Source of the DNA: Algivirga pacifica
Lineage (GTDB): Bacteria; Bacteroidota; Bacteroidia; Cytophagales; Flammeovirgaceae
DNA: 64,000 bases
Direction of reading: 5' to 3'
Assembly (NCBI RefSeq): GCF_039543525.1
Contig: NZ_BAABJX010000032.1
Location: 147,051-211,050 of the forward strand
Shown: positions 46,301-54,400 of the stretch, piece by piece
How positions within the stretch are numbered: position 1 is the stretch's first letter
How the letters are laid out: each line of letters begins with the position of its first letter
The notes under the pieces: generated by a model
The model's database searches: none
What the model was told of the DNA's origin: nothing
The model's input: the letters and a program-made list of their open reading frames with translations, nothing else
Translations under genes and position numbers: made by a program

Positions 46301-49033
46301 TACTACCCAGAACGTACGACTGTCACTATTCAACGCGACATCGGTAGCCGTTAAGGTCACTTCTACTGAATCACCCGGAGTAAGATTCGCACTCCCTGCC
46401 GATGGGCTTTGAGTGATCGTCACTGCAGAACAAGCATCCCGAACATCCAGACCAGTAGTATAGTCCGGTAGGCTTAGACTGCAAGTGGAGGCATCCGCAT
46501 CATAGACCTTATCCTCCAACGTACTCACAAACTCCGGTGCTGTAGTATCCTCCACTTTCAGGGTGATGGATGCTGTAGCACTATTGCCGGAAGCGTCTGT
46601 AGCCGTAAAAGTCAATGTATGGTCTCCCACGCCTAATAAGGTACCTGTTGCAATAGACTGGGTAACACTCGCTGAGGCATCGCAGTTATCCGTTACAGTC
46701 ACCAAAGACAGTAAGTCAGGTACTGAGGCTGTACAAGTACTCGAACTGGCGGTTAAACTATATTCCGTTGCCGATAGCGTTAATACTGGGGCTTCCTGAT
46801 CAGCTACTATTACCTGAACCTTTGTACTATCCTCATTTCCAAAATCATCCGTAGCAATTACAGTAACTTCATGTGTCCCTAAGGCTAACACTTCCCCCAC
46901 TGCAACAGACTGTACAAGAGAAATACTTCCAGCAGATGTACAATTGTCTATTGCCTTTACTAGCGATAACACATCCGGCATCACCGACTCACATGTCCCT
47001 GCAGACACATAAACTGTAGTATCAGTAAGGGTAAAGATGGAAGGAGCTGTTGATTCCTTTAGAACCAACACCAATTCTCTAACGGTCACATTTCCATCAC
47101 TATCTACCGCACGGATAGGTACTTGATGTGTTCCTAAAGTCAGAAGTGAGTCCGTATCTATAGTCTGGTAGGCACTGTCTACCACTCCACAGTTATCATA
47201 CACCAAGAAGTCTGCAGAAAGATCAGGCATCAATCCCTGACAAGCACTCCCCAAATCAACCACCACTGTATCACTCGGGAAATCAATCTCGGGTGCTTCC
47301 GTATCAATAATATTAATGACTATACTTACAGAGTCTTTATTCCCTGCCTCATCTTCTACATACACTTTTACCGTATCGCCTTCTTCTACCAGACTTCCTA
47401 CAGTAGGAAGTTGCGTAATATTCAAGTCTGCTTCTGCAGTACAATTATCCGTTGCTGTAATGTCAGCTGACAAAGAAGTCAAAACTCCATTACATAAAGC
47501 ATTCAAAGGTAAATCAAACACCTCGGGAGCGGTAATTACCGGAAGCACATTGTCGGTCACCTCAATCGTAATACTGGAAGTATTCTGGTTCCCAGAGGCA
47601 TCTGTCACGATCAGTTCAAGCGTCTCCGCATCGCTTACCAATGCCTCCGCTGCATGAGAGAAAGTGAGGGTAAGGCCTGCTGCATCCGTGCAATTATCAC
47701 TATACGTAAATAAAGCTGAAAGGTCTGCAGGCAAACGTCCTTGACAATCCTCTACGGTATTCAATGCCAATGTCGCACTCACTGCAGTGACTGTCGGTAA
47801 GATCTTATCCTCCAGAAAAACCTCTATACTACAAGAGTCCTTGTTCCCTGAAGCATCTTCTGCATATACCTTTACGATATTGCTCCCCAACTGTAGCAGA
47901 TCTCCTACAGGGTTAACCTGGGTCAAGGTCACTACCTCACAATCTTCATAAGTAATACTACCGGTAAGGTCTGGTACTGCTAACTCGCAAGTGCCATCCG
48001 GTGTATAAAATGTGGTATCTGTAGGAGAAGTAGTGATGGTAACTGCGGAGGTATCTATGGGATATAATATCACCTGATAAGGGGTCAGTAAAGCGTTGAA
48101 TTGAGCTAAAAACCTATCACCATCAGGAACATTATAATCATACCGATAAAAGGTCATTTCATATCCTGTTGAACCTACAACATCAGCATCTGGTGTTGTA
48201 GATCCAAAAGGTCCCCTCACATCACAACTCCCCTCTACCTGAAAAAAGGTATTAAAAATACTATCCGCTTTAATATTACGCACCTCACAATTCTCATCCA
48301 TCGGAAGAAATATGGTATCAGGATGTGTAATGTTGAATGGGAAACCCGGATCAATAATTACTTTGGCCGTTTCAGTAGTGGAGAGTCCATGGGTATCTTT
48401 TACAGTAAACGTTACGGATAACGTATCTCTGGTTATCGCATCCAAGTAAGAAGAAAAAGGAACAATCGTTCCTGCTGCAGGGCTTTGAGAAATGGATACG
48501 ATCCCACAGTCATCATTATAAGAAATCATAGAAGTAAGATCGGGCAAAGCCATCTCACAATCTGTAGCGGTAGGTAAATCCAAGGTTGTATCCGTACCAT
48601 TTAAAAATGAGATGGTCGGAGGGTTAAGATTGGTTACTTTGACATAAACATCCAGTGTTTGATCCGATACTCCTCCAATAAAACTTTCTATTGTTATTTT
48701 AATAACACCATTCTCATCTGTAGTGCTGACAGTACCTGCAGTAGGTGTTTGCTCAAACGTCACCTCTCCCACTGTACATCCCGATTCTGTCACCGTAAAG
48801 GCAGTTCCTCTTAGCGCTATAATATCCGGTACGGTACAAGAAATATAGGTATAAGGATTCGTAGAAGTATTATAGGCGGTAGATAACGTAAGGGCACACG
48901 CTACATCCTCAGCAGTAAGCTCAGGAGCGTTGGTCCTATATCGATCTTCAGCAGTTCGCCCAAAGATGAAGGATGACAAAAAGAGCATTCCCATTAAAAA
49001 GGAAATCCCTTTGCCAGAAGCAAGTTTTCTCAT
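40397..49033 (-). CDS. Giant HYR-repeat surface adhesin with T9SS type B sorting domain
   Basis: 2878 aa. Signal peptide about 1-26 (MRKLASGKGISFLMGMLFLS). The body is a chain of about 25-30 immunoglobulin-like HYR-type modules of roughly 80-85 residues, each with a Cys pair (STC...DNC) and an endpoint such as DASGNSATASI. Residues about 744-2012 are five near-identical 253-residue units. A cadherin/Big-like pair follows (about 2584-2711, HFTYTPFADFNGEDRFSYIV). The last 95 residues are the gliding-motility-associated type B sorting domain (NALSPNQDGQNDRWIIQG, VVQGTYIYVIEF, LRGFLEVRL). It is expected to be exported by T9SS and displayed on the surface, as SprB is. The porP/sprF and PorE-like genes follow directly. 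No ligand is predictable. Confidence 0.93.
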   Translation of the reverse strand: MRKLASGKGISFLMGMLFLSSFIFGRTAEDRYRTNAPELTAEDVACALTLSTAYNTSTNPYTYISCTVPDIIALRGTAFTVTESGCTVGEVTFEQTPTAGTVSTTDENGVIKITIESFIGGVSDQTLDVYVKVTNLNPPTISFLNGTDTTLDLPTATDCEMALPDLTSMISYNDDCGIVSISQSPAAGTIVPFSSYLDAITRDTLSVTFTVKDTHGLSTTETAKVIIDPGFPFNITHPDTIFLPMDENCEVRNIKADSIFNTFFQVEGSCDVRGPFGSTTPDADVVGSTGYEMTFYRYDYNVPDGDRFLAQFNALLTPYQVILYPIDTSAVTITTSPTDTTFYTPDGTCELAVPDLTGSITYEDCEVVTLTQVNPVGDLLQLGSNIVKVYAEDASGNKDSCSIEVFLEDKILPTVTAVSATLALNTVEDCQGRLPADLSALFTYSDNCTDAAGLTLTFSHAAEALVSDAETLELIVTDASGNQNTSSITIEVTDNVLPVITAPEVFDLPLNALCNGVLTSLSADITATDNCTAEADLNITQLPTVGSLVEEGDTVKVYVEDEAGNKDSVSIVINIIDTEAPEIDFPSDTVVVDLGSACQGLMPDLSADFLVYDNCGVVDSAYQTIDTDSLLTLGTHQVPIRAVDSDGNVTVRELVLVLKESTAPSIFTLTDTTVYVSAGTCESVMPDVLSLVKAIDNCTSAGSISLVQSVAVGEVLALGTHEVTVIATDDFGNEDSTKVQVIVADQEAPVLTLSATEYSLTASSSTCTASVPDLLSLVTVTDNCDASASVTQSIATGTLLGVGDHTLTFTATDASGNSATASITLKVEDTTAPEFVSTLEDKVYDADASTCSLSLPDYTTGLDVRDACSAVTITQSPSAGSANLTPGDSVEVTLTATDVALNSDSRTFWVVYRDTLSPVFTQSAADTVLSTTTGTCTAMMPDLLPLLESTDNCGGMLTYSQSIASGSTLAIGTHTVTLTARDDFDNETTQTISVTVSDQEAPALTLSATEYSLTASSSTCTASVPDLLSLVTVTDNCDASASVTQSIATGTLLGVGDHTLTFTATDASGNSAIASITLKVEDTTAPEFVSTLEDKVYDADASTCGLSLPDYTAGLDVRDACSAVTITQSPSAGSTTLTPGDSVEVTLTATDVALNSDSRTFWVVYRDTLSPVFTQSAADTVLSTTTGTCTAMMPDLLPLLEATDNCGGMLTYSQSIASGSTLAIGTHTVTLAATDDFDNATTQTITVTVSDQEAPALTLSATKYSLTASASSCTASVPDLLSLATVTDNCDASASVTQSITTGTLLGLGDHTLTFTAIDASGNSATASITLKVEDTTVPEFVSTLEDKVYDADASTCSLSLPDYTTGLDVRDACSAVTITQSPLAGSTTLTPGDSVEVTLTATDVALNSDSRTFWVVYRDTLSPVFTQSAADTVLSTTTGTCTAMMPDLLPLLEATDNCGGMLTYSQSIASGSTLAIGTHTVTLAAKDDFDNETTQTITVTVADQEAPAFTLSATEYSLTASSSTCTTSVPDLLSLVTVTDNCDTSASVTQSIATGTLLGVGDHTLTFTATDASGNRATASITLKVEDTTAPEFVTMLEDKVYDADASTCSLSLPDYTTDLDVRDACSAVTITQSPLAGSTTLTPGDSVEVTLTATDVALNSDSRTFWVVYRDTLSPVFTQSAADTVLSTTTGTCTAMMPDLLPLLEATDNCGGTVTYSQSIASGSTLAIGTHTVTLTARDDFDNETTQTISVTVADQEAPALTLSATAYSLTASSSTCTTSVPDLLSLVTVTDNCDASANVTQSIATGTLLGVGDHTLTFTATDASGNSATASITLKVEDTTAPEFVSTLEDKIYDADASTCGLSLPDYTTGLDIRDACSAVTITQSPSAGSTTLTPGDSVEVTLTATDVALNSDSRTFWVVYRDTLSPVFTQSAADTVLSTTTGTCTTMMPDLLPLLDATDNCGGTVTYSQSIASGSTLAIGTHTVTLTARDDFDNETTQTITVTVADQEAPELTLSLDTLLINSSANCLGEVPDLSSYVTYTDNCTANPTLSQSMPVGVSLIAGVYPVTISVTDEAGNKAEEVLYLKIEDQTPPQWIYIPVADTLSSTTCEVTLPDYTDQAIARDFCGTVTLSQSPVTGTVLLAGDSVEVSITASDEALNTTTESFWVYAKDRISPTMVTKPITLLIADASCSITMPSLVDSFTVADNCTPLNELQWEQSISKGETLLLGEYIVDVSATDLAGNTISKKVPVTVKKQSPLSVQVNVDQLLLEMGADNCSAVLPSDLTAYFTVQNACESYSYTISPREGTLIQDSTWLKINVYSGVEQSEDSILVRVEDTQTPVLTLTQDSIQLVKGDNCYAQVPDLSDYVKVFENCGTYSLTQSVAEGTAFVDSVSVYLIVEDEAGNKAQTSIFLNAIEVTPPMLQYEDTLTLYLTKGCVRSLPDLRTHITATDNCTLANDLLWVQSMATGTALTIGEYPITVEVSDYSGNRTKGTVVVKVVDQIPPVLQAPTAYQRVLPDFSERISLEELRDKVTATDNCSLQEITFSPSLSNLYAVGNYEITAIAKDFSGNSAEVKIQVEVTDGNTSPVAREASFQLREDHTLEDSLTAWATDAEKDVLGFTLAQMPEHGEVILSLNGHFTYTPFADFNGEDRFSYIVQELNRGDGALTDTSWVLLSVLAQEDDPMLEDISVDLDVGESEVEICLDQVDADGDFLVIEELINEADHGTVTVDQEEVCITYRPEDTFYGRDSIQLLVCEEEKGKCDTVNIQVQVSLALEEGQLLNVYNALSPNQDGQNDRWIIQGIERYPDNVVKVYNTQGMLLYEEKGYNNHDKCWHGTYKREVVQGTYIYVIEFTAENGQPVNLRGFLEVRL
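42996..46800 (-). repeat. Five 759-bp tandem repeats inside the adhesin gene
   Basis: The landmark gcttcctgat recurs at 42996, 43755, 44514, 45273, 46032 and 46791, exactly 759 bases apart each time. Each unit encodes 253 residues, three HYR-like modules in a fixed order that open with EAPALTLSAT, APEFVSTLED and SPVFTQSAAD. Copies differ by scattered substitutions only, most of them silent, with no indels. Unit length keeps the frame, so copy number can change without breaking the protein. Antisense frames within it repeat with the same period and are not genes. Confidence 0.97.
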
Positions 49034-49295
49034 TCTTATAGTAGTTCACCCCAAAAGCCGTACTAGACAAGGCTTCCTGCAAGAGGTACAGATTGTTAAT
49101 ATTAGACGATTGATCCCCCTTCCCAAGCGATAAAAAGTCTATGTATCGTTAGAAGCCTTCTTCTTAGGAAACTTCTAATTGGTTTTTAGCTAAATCTTGA
49201 AGTAAAAAATTATCTCTTACAAAATATTCGAATAGAAATAAAGAGATATTAACACAAATATATAACATATATCATTGCTTGACAATATCTTTTAT

Positions 49296-51281
49296 TTAAA
49301 AAGTACAGATCAACTGTGCATTTAAATCCAACTTCTTACTGAATATGAAACGATTACTTGCTGTATTAACTTTTATCATTCTTCCATATATCCAATAATT
49401 TCCTTGTAAATACATAGAAAGCCAAGAGCGCCATTTATAGCTAAATACGTAATTCCATTTATACCCTTCTCCGTACAATGCTGTGTACCTATTACTATAA
49501 CGCACTCCTTTTTGATAAAGGTATAAACGGTTCTCATAATCATCCGTATCAAAAAAGACGTAATCAGCAGAAGCCTTAAACATTTTATAGGTCCAATCAA
49601 TTCTAACGCCAAGCGCTACCCCTTCCTTACTTTCCTGATAACGATCAGGATAAACTGTATAACTATATCGAGAAAGCATGCGTACCTTACAGTTTTTTAG
49701 TGGAAACCACTCTATATCAGCCTTTATACTATGTTTAAAGAAAGGTTGATACCCCCTTTGACCATATTGGTCTACCACTGCTTCTTTTTGCTGCCAACGG
49801 TATCGACATTGATAGGTCCAAAATCTCTTTTTTCGATTTCTAATGCCCAAAGAAAAATCAGAGAAATACTGAGGCTTATACACTCCATACCGCAACCATG
49901 GTCTGGAAAATAGATCCATATAAGAAGTAAGTTGACAATACTTGGAAAGCTTTATCGAAATTCCTGTATACAGTCCTTTTTCATTCGATGGAGTAGCTCC
50001 CGTGCCAAATGCGCTCCCATACACTACATGAAAGTTCTTTGCATAATACCGATATACCCAGGAAAGTGCTAATTTCTTTCCTAACCCCCACTGTCCTCCA
50101 AGCAAGACAGCATTTCCAGCACCCACCCTAGCCACTTCCCCAAAAGACTGTATGCCAAAACAATCCAGATGAAAATCAAGCGCATACTGCTGGGATTTAC
50201 GTCCTGTAAAACGTATCACTCCCTTGCTCCCAGAAGACTGAATCGGTAGACTGTAGGCTAAGTTCGCGGTGGTGATCCCTATTTTTAATATATCCCTCCA
50301 TCGCCAATCCGTATAAACCCCTGCGTATCTTTCCATCAGACGGTCTTTATACGCTAATTCTTTTAACGTACGATGAAGCCCTGCAGAAGGCATACTAACT
50401 ACCTGTCCATCAATGATTACGGCATCTTTTCGCCTGCTTGACACAAAAGGAAGCACCCTACAGTTCCCCCACTGAAAAGCTGCCGCTACTCCCCTCAAAA
50501 ATCCTGTTTCGCTCATAGAGTGGTAAGGCCTTATCCCGCGACTATATTGCTGTAGTCCTAGCACAGACTCCATTCCCTTTCCTATAAAATAACTTGCCCC
50601 ACTTAAAAGTCCTTGCCCCAATTGCAGTCGATAATCCCCTAGCGTCAGCGTCTTTAAACTTCCCACCTTATGTACCGTAACATTCGCCGACCAGAAATCG
50701 GGCCCCTTATCCACCGCCTCTCCCGCATCTTTTTCCATACTTACCCCATAACTGCATTGCCCTGCCTTTCTCCCCTTTAACCGAAAAGCCATTCGATCCA
50801 GACTTCCTAAAAAAGATTCTGAGGACTCCTCTTCCTTATCCCACGATCTCCCCCATCGCCATTGCAATTCATGTTGCATAGACTGTAACTGTCGCCACTT
50901 CTCTTTCCAATGCTGCCGTAAGCTCTCTTTGCTCGTACTGATATAAGGTGCGACTCTTTTAACAGTTTCTAGATCCCATCCCTGAACTGCCTGCAACTCA
51001 TATACCGACAGTAACACCCCATACTGTTCAATATGCTGTTGTAACGCTTTTTGTTGTGTGAGGGTAATCCAACCTAATTCTCTTAATATCTCTCCCTTTG
51101 TTTGATTCAGATCAATGGGATCTTCCAAAAGCTCCATCATCATCTCCACCGATTGCTCGTTGTTCAACCATTGCCCTTGAAGTACCTCCTCTGCCAATAC
51201 CTGCGCATAGCCTGTATTCATCCATAACAATAGCCCTGAAAAACCAATAAAACGTAGTAATAAGCAACCTTTCAACAACAT
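49296..51281 (-). CDS. Exported helix-hairpin-helix and beta-barrel protein
   Basis: 661 aa. Signal peptide 1-26 (ending MNTGYAQ). Residues about 30-125 contain two helix-hairpin-helix motifs of the ComEA type (DPIDLNQTKGEILRELGWIT and GVLLSVYELQAVQGWDLETV). The remaining 500 residues alternate aromatic and polar residues in strand-like stretches (YRLQLGQGLLSGASYFIGKG, KYCQLTSYMDLFSRPWLRYG) and end in a phenylalanine (AQLICTF), as outer-membrane barrels do. ComEA-type modules bind DNA in competence systems; here the module would face the periplasm next to a barrel. The gene starts one base after the upstream gene's stop, so the two are translationally linked. No function is established to my knowledge. 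Confidence 0.82.
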   Translation of the reverse strand: MLLKGCLLLRFIGFSGLLLWMNTGYAQVLAEEVLQGQWLNNEQSVEMMMELLEDPIDLNQTKGEILRELGWITLTQQKALQQHIEQYGVLLSVYELQAVQGWDLETVKRVAPYISTSKESLRQHWKEKWRQLQSMQHELQWRWGRSWDKEEESSESFLGSLDRMAFRLKGRKAGQCSYGVSMEKDAGEAVDKGPDFWSANVTVHKVGSLKTLTLGDYRLQLGQGLLSGASYFIGKGMESVLGLQQYSRGIRPYHSMSETGFLRGVAAAFQWGNCRVLPFVSSRRKDAVIIDGQVVSMPSAGLHRTLKELAYKDRLMERYAGVYTDWRWRDILKIGITTANLAYSLPIQSSGSKGVIRFTGRKSQQYALDFHLDCFGIQSFGEVARVGAGNAVLLGGQWGLGKKLALSWVYRYYAKNFHVVYGSAFGTGATPSNEKGLYTGISIKLSKYCQLTSYMDLFSRPWLRYGVYKPQYFSDFSLGIRNRKKRFWTYQCRYRWQQKEAVVDQYGQRGYQPFFKHSIKADIEWFPLKNCKVRMLSRYSYTVYPDRYQESKEGVALGVRIDWTYKMFKASADYVFFDTDDYENRLYLYQKGVRYSNRYTALYGEGYKWNYVFSYKWRSWLSMYLQGNYWIYGRMIKVNTASNRFIFSKKLDLNAQLICTF

Positions 51282-51282
51282 A

Positions 51283-52113
51283 CTACTGACGATTTATGGA
51301 CAACTTTTTTAAAGTAAGCCCCAAAGAATGCATGGAAGGAAGTATTCCCCGATAAGCATGGGCATAGCTTACCTCAAACATTCCCAGTTTAAATGTTCCA
51401 CCTAATGAAAAAGATGCAGGATAAGATTGATAGCCGGCCCTTAACACCACTGATTGGTGCATTTGATAATGCAAACCGACATGTATACTAGCAGGATAGT
51501 TTAAGAATTTCTGAATGGAGAATAGTGCTTCCAATTGCTTTTCTAATGCCTCATAAGCAGCTCCCAAAACGATCCCCGGACTTTGAGCAATCCAAAGAGG
51601 AGCCTTTCGAGCCGACAAGTTTCTTAACAACACACTAACGTGCAAAGACTCTTCTACCTTCAAGGACGTTTGTATATCCAAAGACCATACAGTATGAGTA
51701 AGTTGCTGCTCTCCTCCTATCTTCCAAAAATTAAAGCTTCCTCCTGCTTTTGCCGATCCCAGTCTATGGGCTAAAAAAAATCTTCCCCCTTGTTCATAGT
51801 ATAATGGATCTCCAAACTGTTGTATGACACTGCCTACTCCCCATTGCCCCGCTTTATCGGTATACTCTCCAAAAACTCCATAATACCCTAATCCTACTAA
51901 ATTCATAGGCATAGTATACATTGTTTGAAACACCCATTTATTACCATTCAAAACCGACAAAGGCAGGTCGCTACAAATGGTAAAAGTAGAGGCAGCATGA
52001 GCATTGGATACTCCTAAAGCTTCAGGTCCAAACAACGCATAGGAGACTTGAGCATTCAAAGGACATAATAGAGGCAAGATAAACACACCGCATAAAATAA
52101 TTCTTAGAGCCAT
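51283..52113 (-). CDS. Outer-membrane beta-barrel protein, partner of the HHH barrel
   Basis: 276 aa. Signal peptide 1-21 (ending PLNAQ), then a barrel-like protein with a conserved-looking start YALFGPEALGVSNAHAASTF and repeated strand/turn patterns (GVFGEYTDKAGQWGVGSVIQ, LRAGYQSYPASFSLGG, FEVSYAHAYRG). The opening and the last strands resemble the PorV/PorQ/PorP group of Bacteroidota barrels without a firm match. It is first in a two-gene unit with the HHH protein. A divergent, 344-bp region separates it from the gene at 52458; no promoter or structure could be fixed in that region. Confidence 0.75.
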   Translation of the reverse strand: MALRIILCGVFILPLLCPLNAQVSYALFGPEALGVSNAHAASTFTICSDLPLSVLNGNKWVFQTMYTMPMNLVGLGYYGVFGEYTDKAGQWGVGSVIQQFGDPLYYEQGGRFFLAHRLGSAKAGGSFNFWKIGGEQQLTHTVWSLDIQTSLKVEESLHVSVLLRNLSARKAPLWIAQSPGIVLGAAYEALEKQLEALFSIQKFLNYPASIHVGLHYQMHQSVVLRAGYQSYPASFSLGGTFKLGMFEVSYAHAYRGILPSMHSLGLTLKKLSINRQ

Positions 52114-52457
52114 AGAGAGATAATATCTTTAGTGATAAGTATTTCAAGTTAACTCCCTCTTTCTTTACAAACGCTGTGATTTCACTTCAAAGCTAATACA
52201 CACTTCTACTATAGTGCAGTCTATGGATTATGAGTAATGAGAAGTATATAAAATAACGGCTAAGCACTCATTACAGGGAAATATTGATGTATTTAATGTT
52301 AGAAAATTATTATTTTTTATAGTTTTAATTAAATTGCTTTTTGTAAGATTAGCTTTAGACCAAACAGGAATACTCTTTACGTTAGGTGCAAAACAAGCCA
52401 CACTGTTTTCAGCTATACTCACAACTAACTACTAACTATTCTATTCTGTATATTTTT

Positions 52458-53972
52458 ATGAATTGCTTCAGACGATTCCTGAGCCTCTTTTTGCTGTGGG
52501 GCATTGGTAATTTTTTCTCTCTAGCTCATGCTCAACTAACAATTGAAGAAGTTAGTAGTTGTAGCTTTTCAATCGTTAATGGCTCAAAAAATATCTTAAT
52601 TTCTGATGTTGCTTCAACCACCACCGAAAGTTATAACCTCTCAGACTTCAAGAATGACATAGCTACTTTTATCTCTTCATCAAGCTGCGAGGAGGAAGAG
52701 ATATACTGGGTTATTAGCGACAAAGAAATCACCTTCTTTAACAGCCAACCTGATAAAATATTAGATCTTTCTGATCTAGAAAAAACAGTTAATATAATTG
52801 TAAAAGATGAGGGCAAATTGATATTCTCTGTCAATTCAAAAATAAAATTGAAAGAAGGTGCATCTCTTTATGTTGAGAAATTAGAAGATGGCTGTCCTAA
52901 AACAGATGCTTTATCTACTTCTCCGCCAATACCAAGTACATATATCTACTTTGAAGGCCCCTCTGGTGACATAGAATACACTGATACAGACTTTAACAAA
53001 ATCATTTGCGCTGGATCTGTCAATGCGAGTGGAATTGGCCAACCATACATCTCATCTTTCACTGCCAACCTAGATGATAATGTCGTTACGTTTACGTGGG
53101 AAACATTATTTCCAGATGAGAATGACCTTACATTAAAAAGTATTGAGATTGAAGGTGGAGAGAATGAATTAAATCCTTCAGATTACACCGCCTATTCAAG
53201 CCTTACAACCAATACATATACTGGAGATCCCCACACAGGCACCGTCACATATACCGACACTGATAATAACATCACCGATCCTGATAATCACTTTTACAAA
53301 CTAACCATGACTATCGATAATGATATTGAAAGGTCAGGCACCGATGCATGTGGATGTAGTTATACAATCAATAGTGGAACAGATTTAACCGACTACTCCA
53401 TCACCCCCCTCCCCGTAGAAATGGCCTATTTCACGGCCTCCCGACAAGGAGGCGATATCCTTTTAACATGGTCTACGACCTCAGAAGAGAACAATGACTT
53501 CTTTGAGGTACAGCGTTCTATTGATGGCAAAAATTACACCTCCATTACTGAACCTATCAAGGGTCGTGGAGAAGGAACGCTGAATGGGCAAGACTATCGC
53601 TATACCGATATACAAGCACCCAAAGGGCTAGTGTATTATCGCCTAAAACAAGTCGACATTGGCGGGAAGTTTGAGTACTATAACATGGTCGTAAACCCAT
53701 CTGCCTCACAAAGGACTTTCTCGGTAGACAACTATTCCGGCAATCCACTAAAGGATAAAGACCTGGAATTACAACTGTATAATCCAATCACCCAACAGCT
53801 TTATATGGTATTGGTGAATACCCAAGGAATGGTAACTTATGAGCGCCGGATCACCTTAAAAGGAGGGTATACTCGTCTTCGAATCCCTGAGGAGCAGGTT
53901 AGTCAGGGAATGTCCGTATTAAAGATTATCTCGGCGAATAAGCAGGAAAGCATTAAGCTTATCAAGTATTAG
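52458..53972 (+). CDS. Secreted protein with T9SS type A C-terminal sorting domain
   Basis: 504 aa from the ATG at 52458, which gives a proper signal peptide (MNCFRRFLSLFLLWGIGNFF, cleavage near AHAQ). An in-frame GTG 24 codons upstream is rejected. The central part is of unknown fold with an acidic, Ser/Thr-rich N-terminal half. From about residue 340, LPVEMAYFTASRQGGDILLT and WSTTSEENNDFFEVQRSID form the fibronectin-like module usual before sorting domains. The last 75 residues (QLYNPITQQLYMVLVNTQGM through IKLIKY) are a type A sorting domain. It should cross the outer membrane by T9SS and be anchored or released. Confidence 0.85.
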   Translation: MNCFRRFLSLFLLWGIGNFFSLAHAQLTIEEVSSCSFSIVNGSKNILISDVASTTTESYNLSDFKNDIATFISSSSCEEEEIYWVISDKEITFFNSQPDKILDLSDLEKTVNIIVKDEGKLIFSVNSKIKLKEGASLYVEKLEDGCPKTDALSTSPPIPSTYIYFEGPSGDIEYTDTDFNKIICAGSVNASGIGQPYISSFTANLDDNVVTFTWETLFPDENDLTLKSIEIEGGENELNPSDYTAYSSLTTNTYTGDPHTGTVTYTDTDNNITDPDNHFYKLTMTIDNDIERSGTDACGCSYTINSGTDLTDYSITPLPVEMAYFTASRQGGDILLTWSTTSEENNDFFEVQRSIDGKNYTSITEPIKGRGEGTLNGQDYRYTDIQAPKGLVYYRLKQVDIGGKFEYYNMVVNPSASQRTFSVDNYSGNPLKDKDLELQLYNPITQQLYMVLVNTQGMVTYERRITLKGGYTRLRIPEEQVSQGMSVLKIISANKQESIKLIKY

Positions 53973-54080
53973 TTGAGGCGGCTTGCGCCGCTGGTTGAGA
54001 TGGGCTGCGCCCGTTGAGTTTCACCTTCGGTGAGTTGAGCTTTCTTTGTTGGGGGGCTATCACTTTGTGATAGGTTGGGC
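53973..54080. repeat. GTTGAG-linked hairpin chain
   Basis: The linker gttgag alternates with gcggc-ttgc-gccgc, gggc-tgc-gccc and cacc-ttc-ggtg, then ctatcac-ttt-gtgatag. Layout matches 39195-39300 with different stems. It starts right at the stop codon of the secreted protein gene. Confidence 0.8.
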
Positions 54081-54099
54081 TGTGACTCCCCCTTTACTA

Positions 54100-54341
54100 G
54101 TCGTAAGCTCCTGCTTACGACTTTATAGCGTTTTTTCGAGGGTCCACCCTCGTGTTTATAATACATAGCGTAATCATTTTTCGGTCTATATTAACTGGAG
54201 GCTGGAGCCTCCAAATTGCTTTTGGGTCGTAAGCTGGAGCTTACGACCAGTATATGGCTCAATGCTGTCAAGTTTAGGAAACAGTACATGTAGAAAGGGA
54301 AGTACAAACCCGCTGCAGGTCTTAGGGAGGACCCTAAGACC
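54100..54341. repeat. Five hairpins with TCCT/AGGA and CC/GG loops
   Basis: gtcgtaagc with loop tcct (54100-54121), cgagggt with loop cc (54137-54152), ggaggct with loop gg (54197-54212), gtcgtaagct with loop gg (54226-54247) and ggtcttaggg with loop agga (54318-54341). All stems are perfect. The loops match those at 1-14 and 547-661, and the flanking word gaccagt also recurs (660-666). After them, at 54382-54400, is an inverted near-copy of the word at 14949. No gene lies in 53973-54400. Confidence 0.85.
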
Positions 54342-54400
54342 AGTTCGCTGCTGGGTCGTATCTTATCGTATTATCGGGGCAACCACAAGGGGCGCCCTTG

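Noticed and set aside
43131..46799. Long plus-strand frames recurring every 759 bases opposite the adhesin gene
   Set aside because: They repeat with the adhesin repeat period, lack start signals and have the composition of reverse-translated HYR modules. They are mirror images of the real gene.
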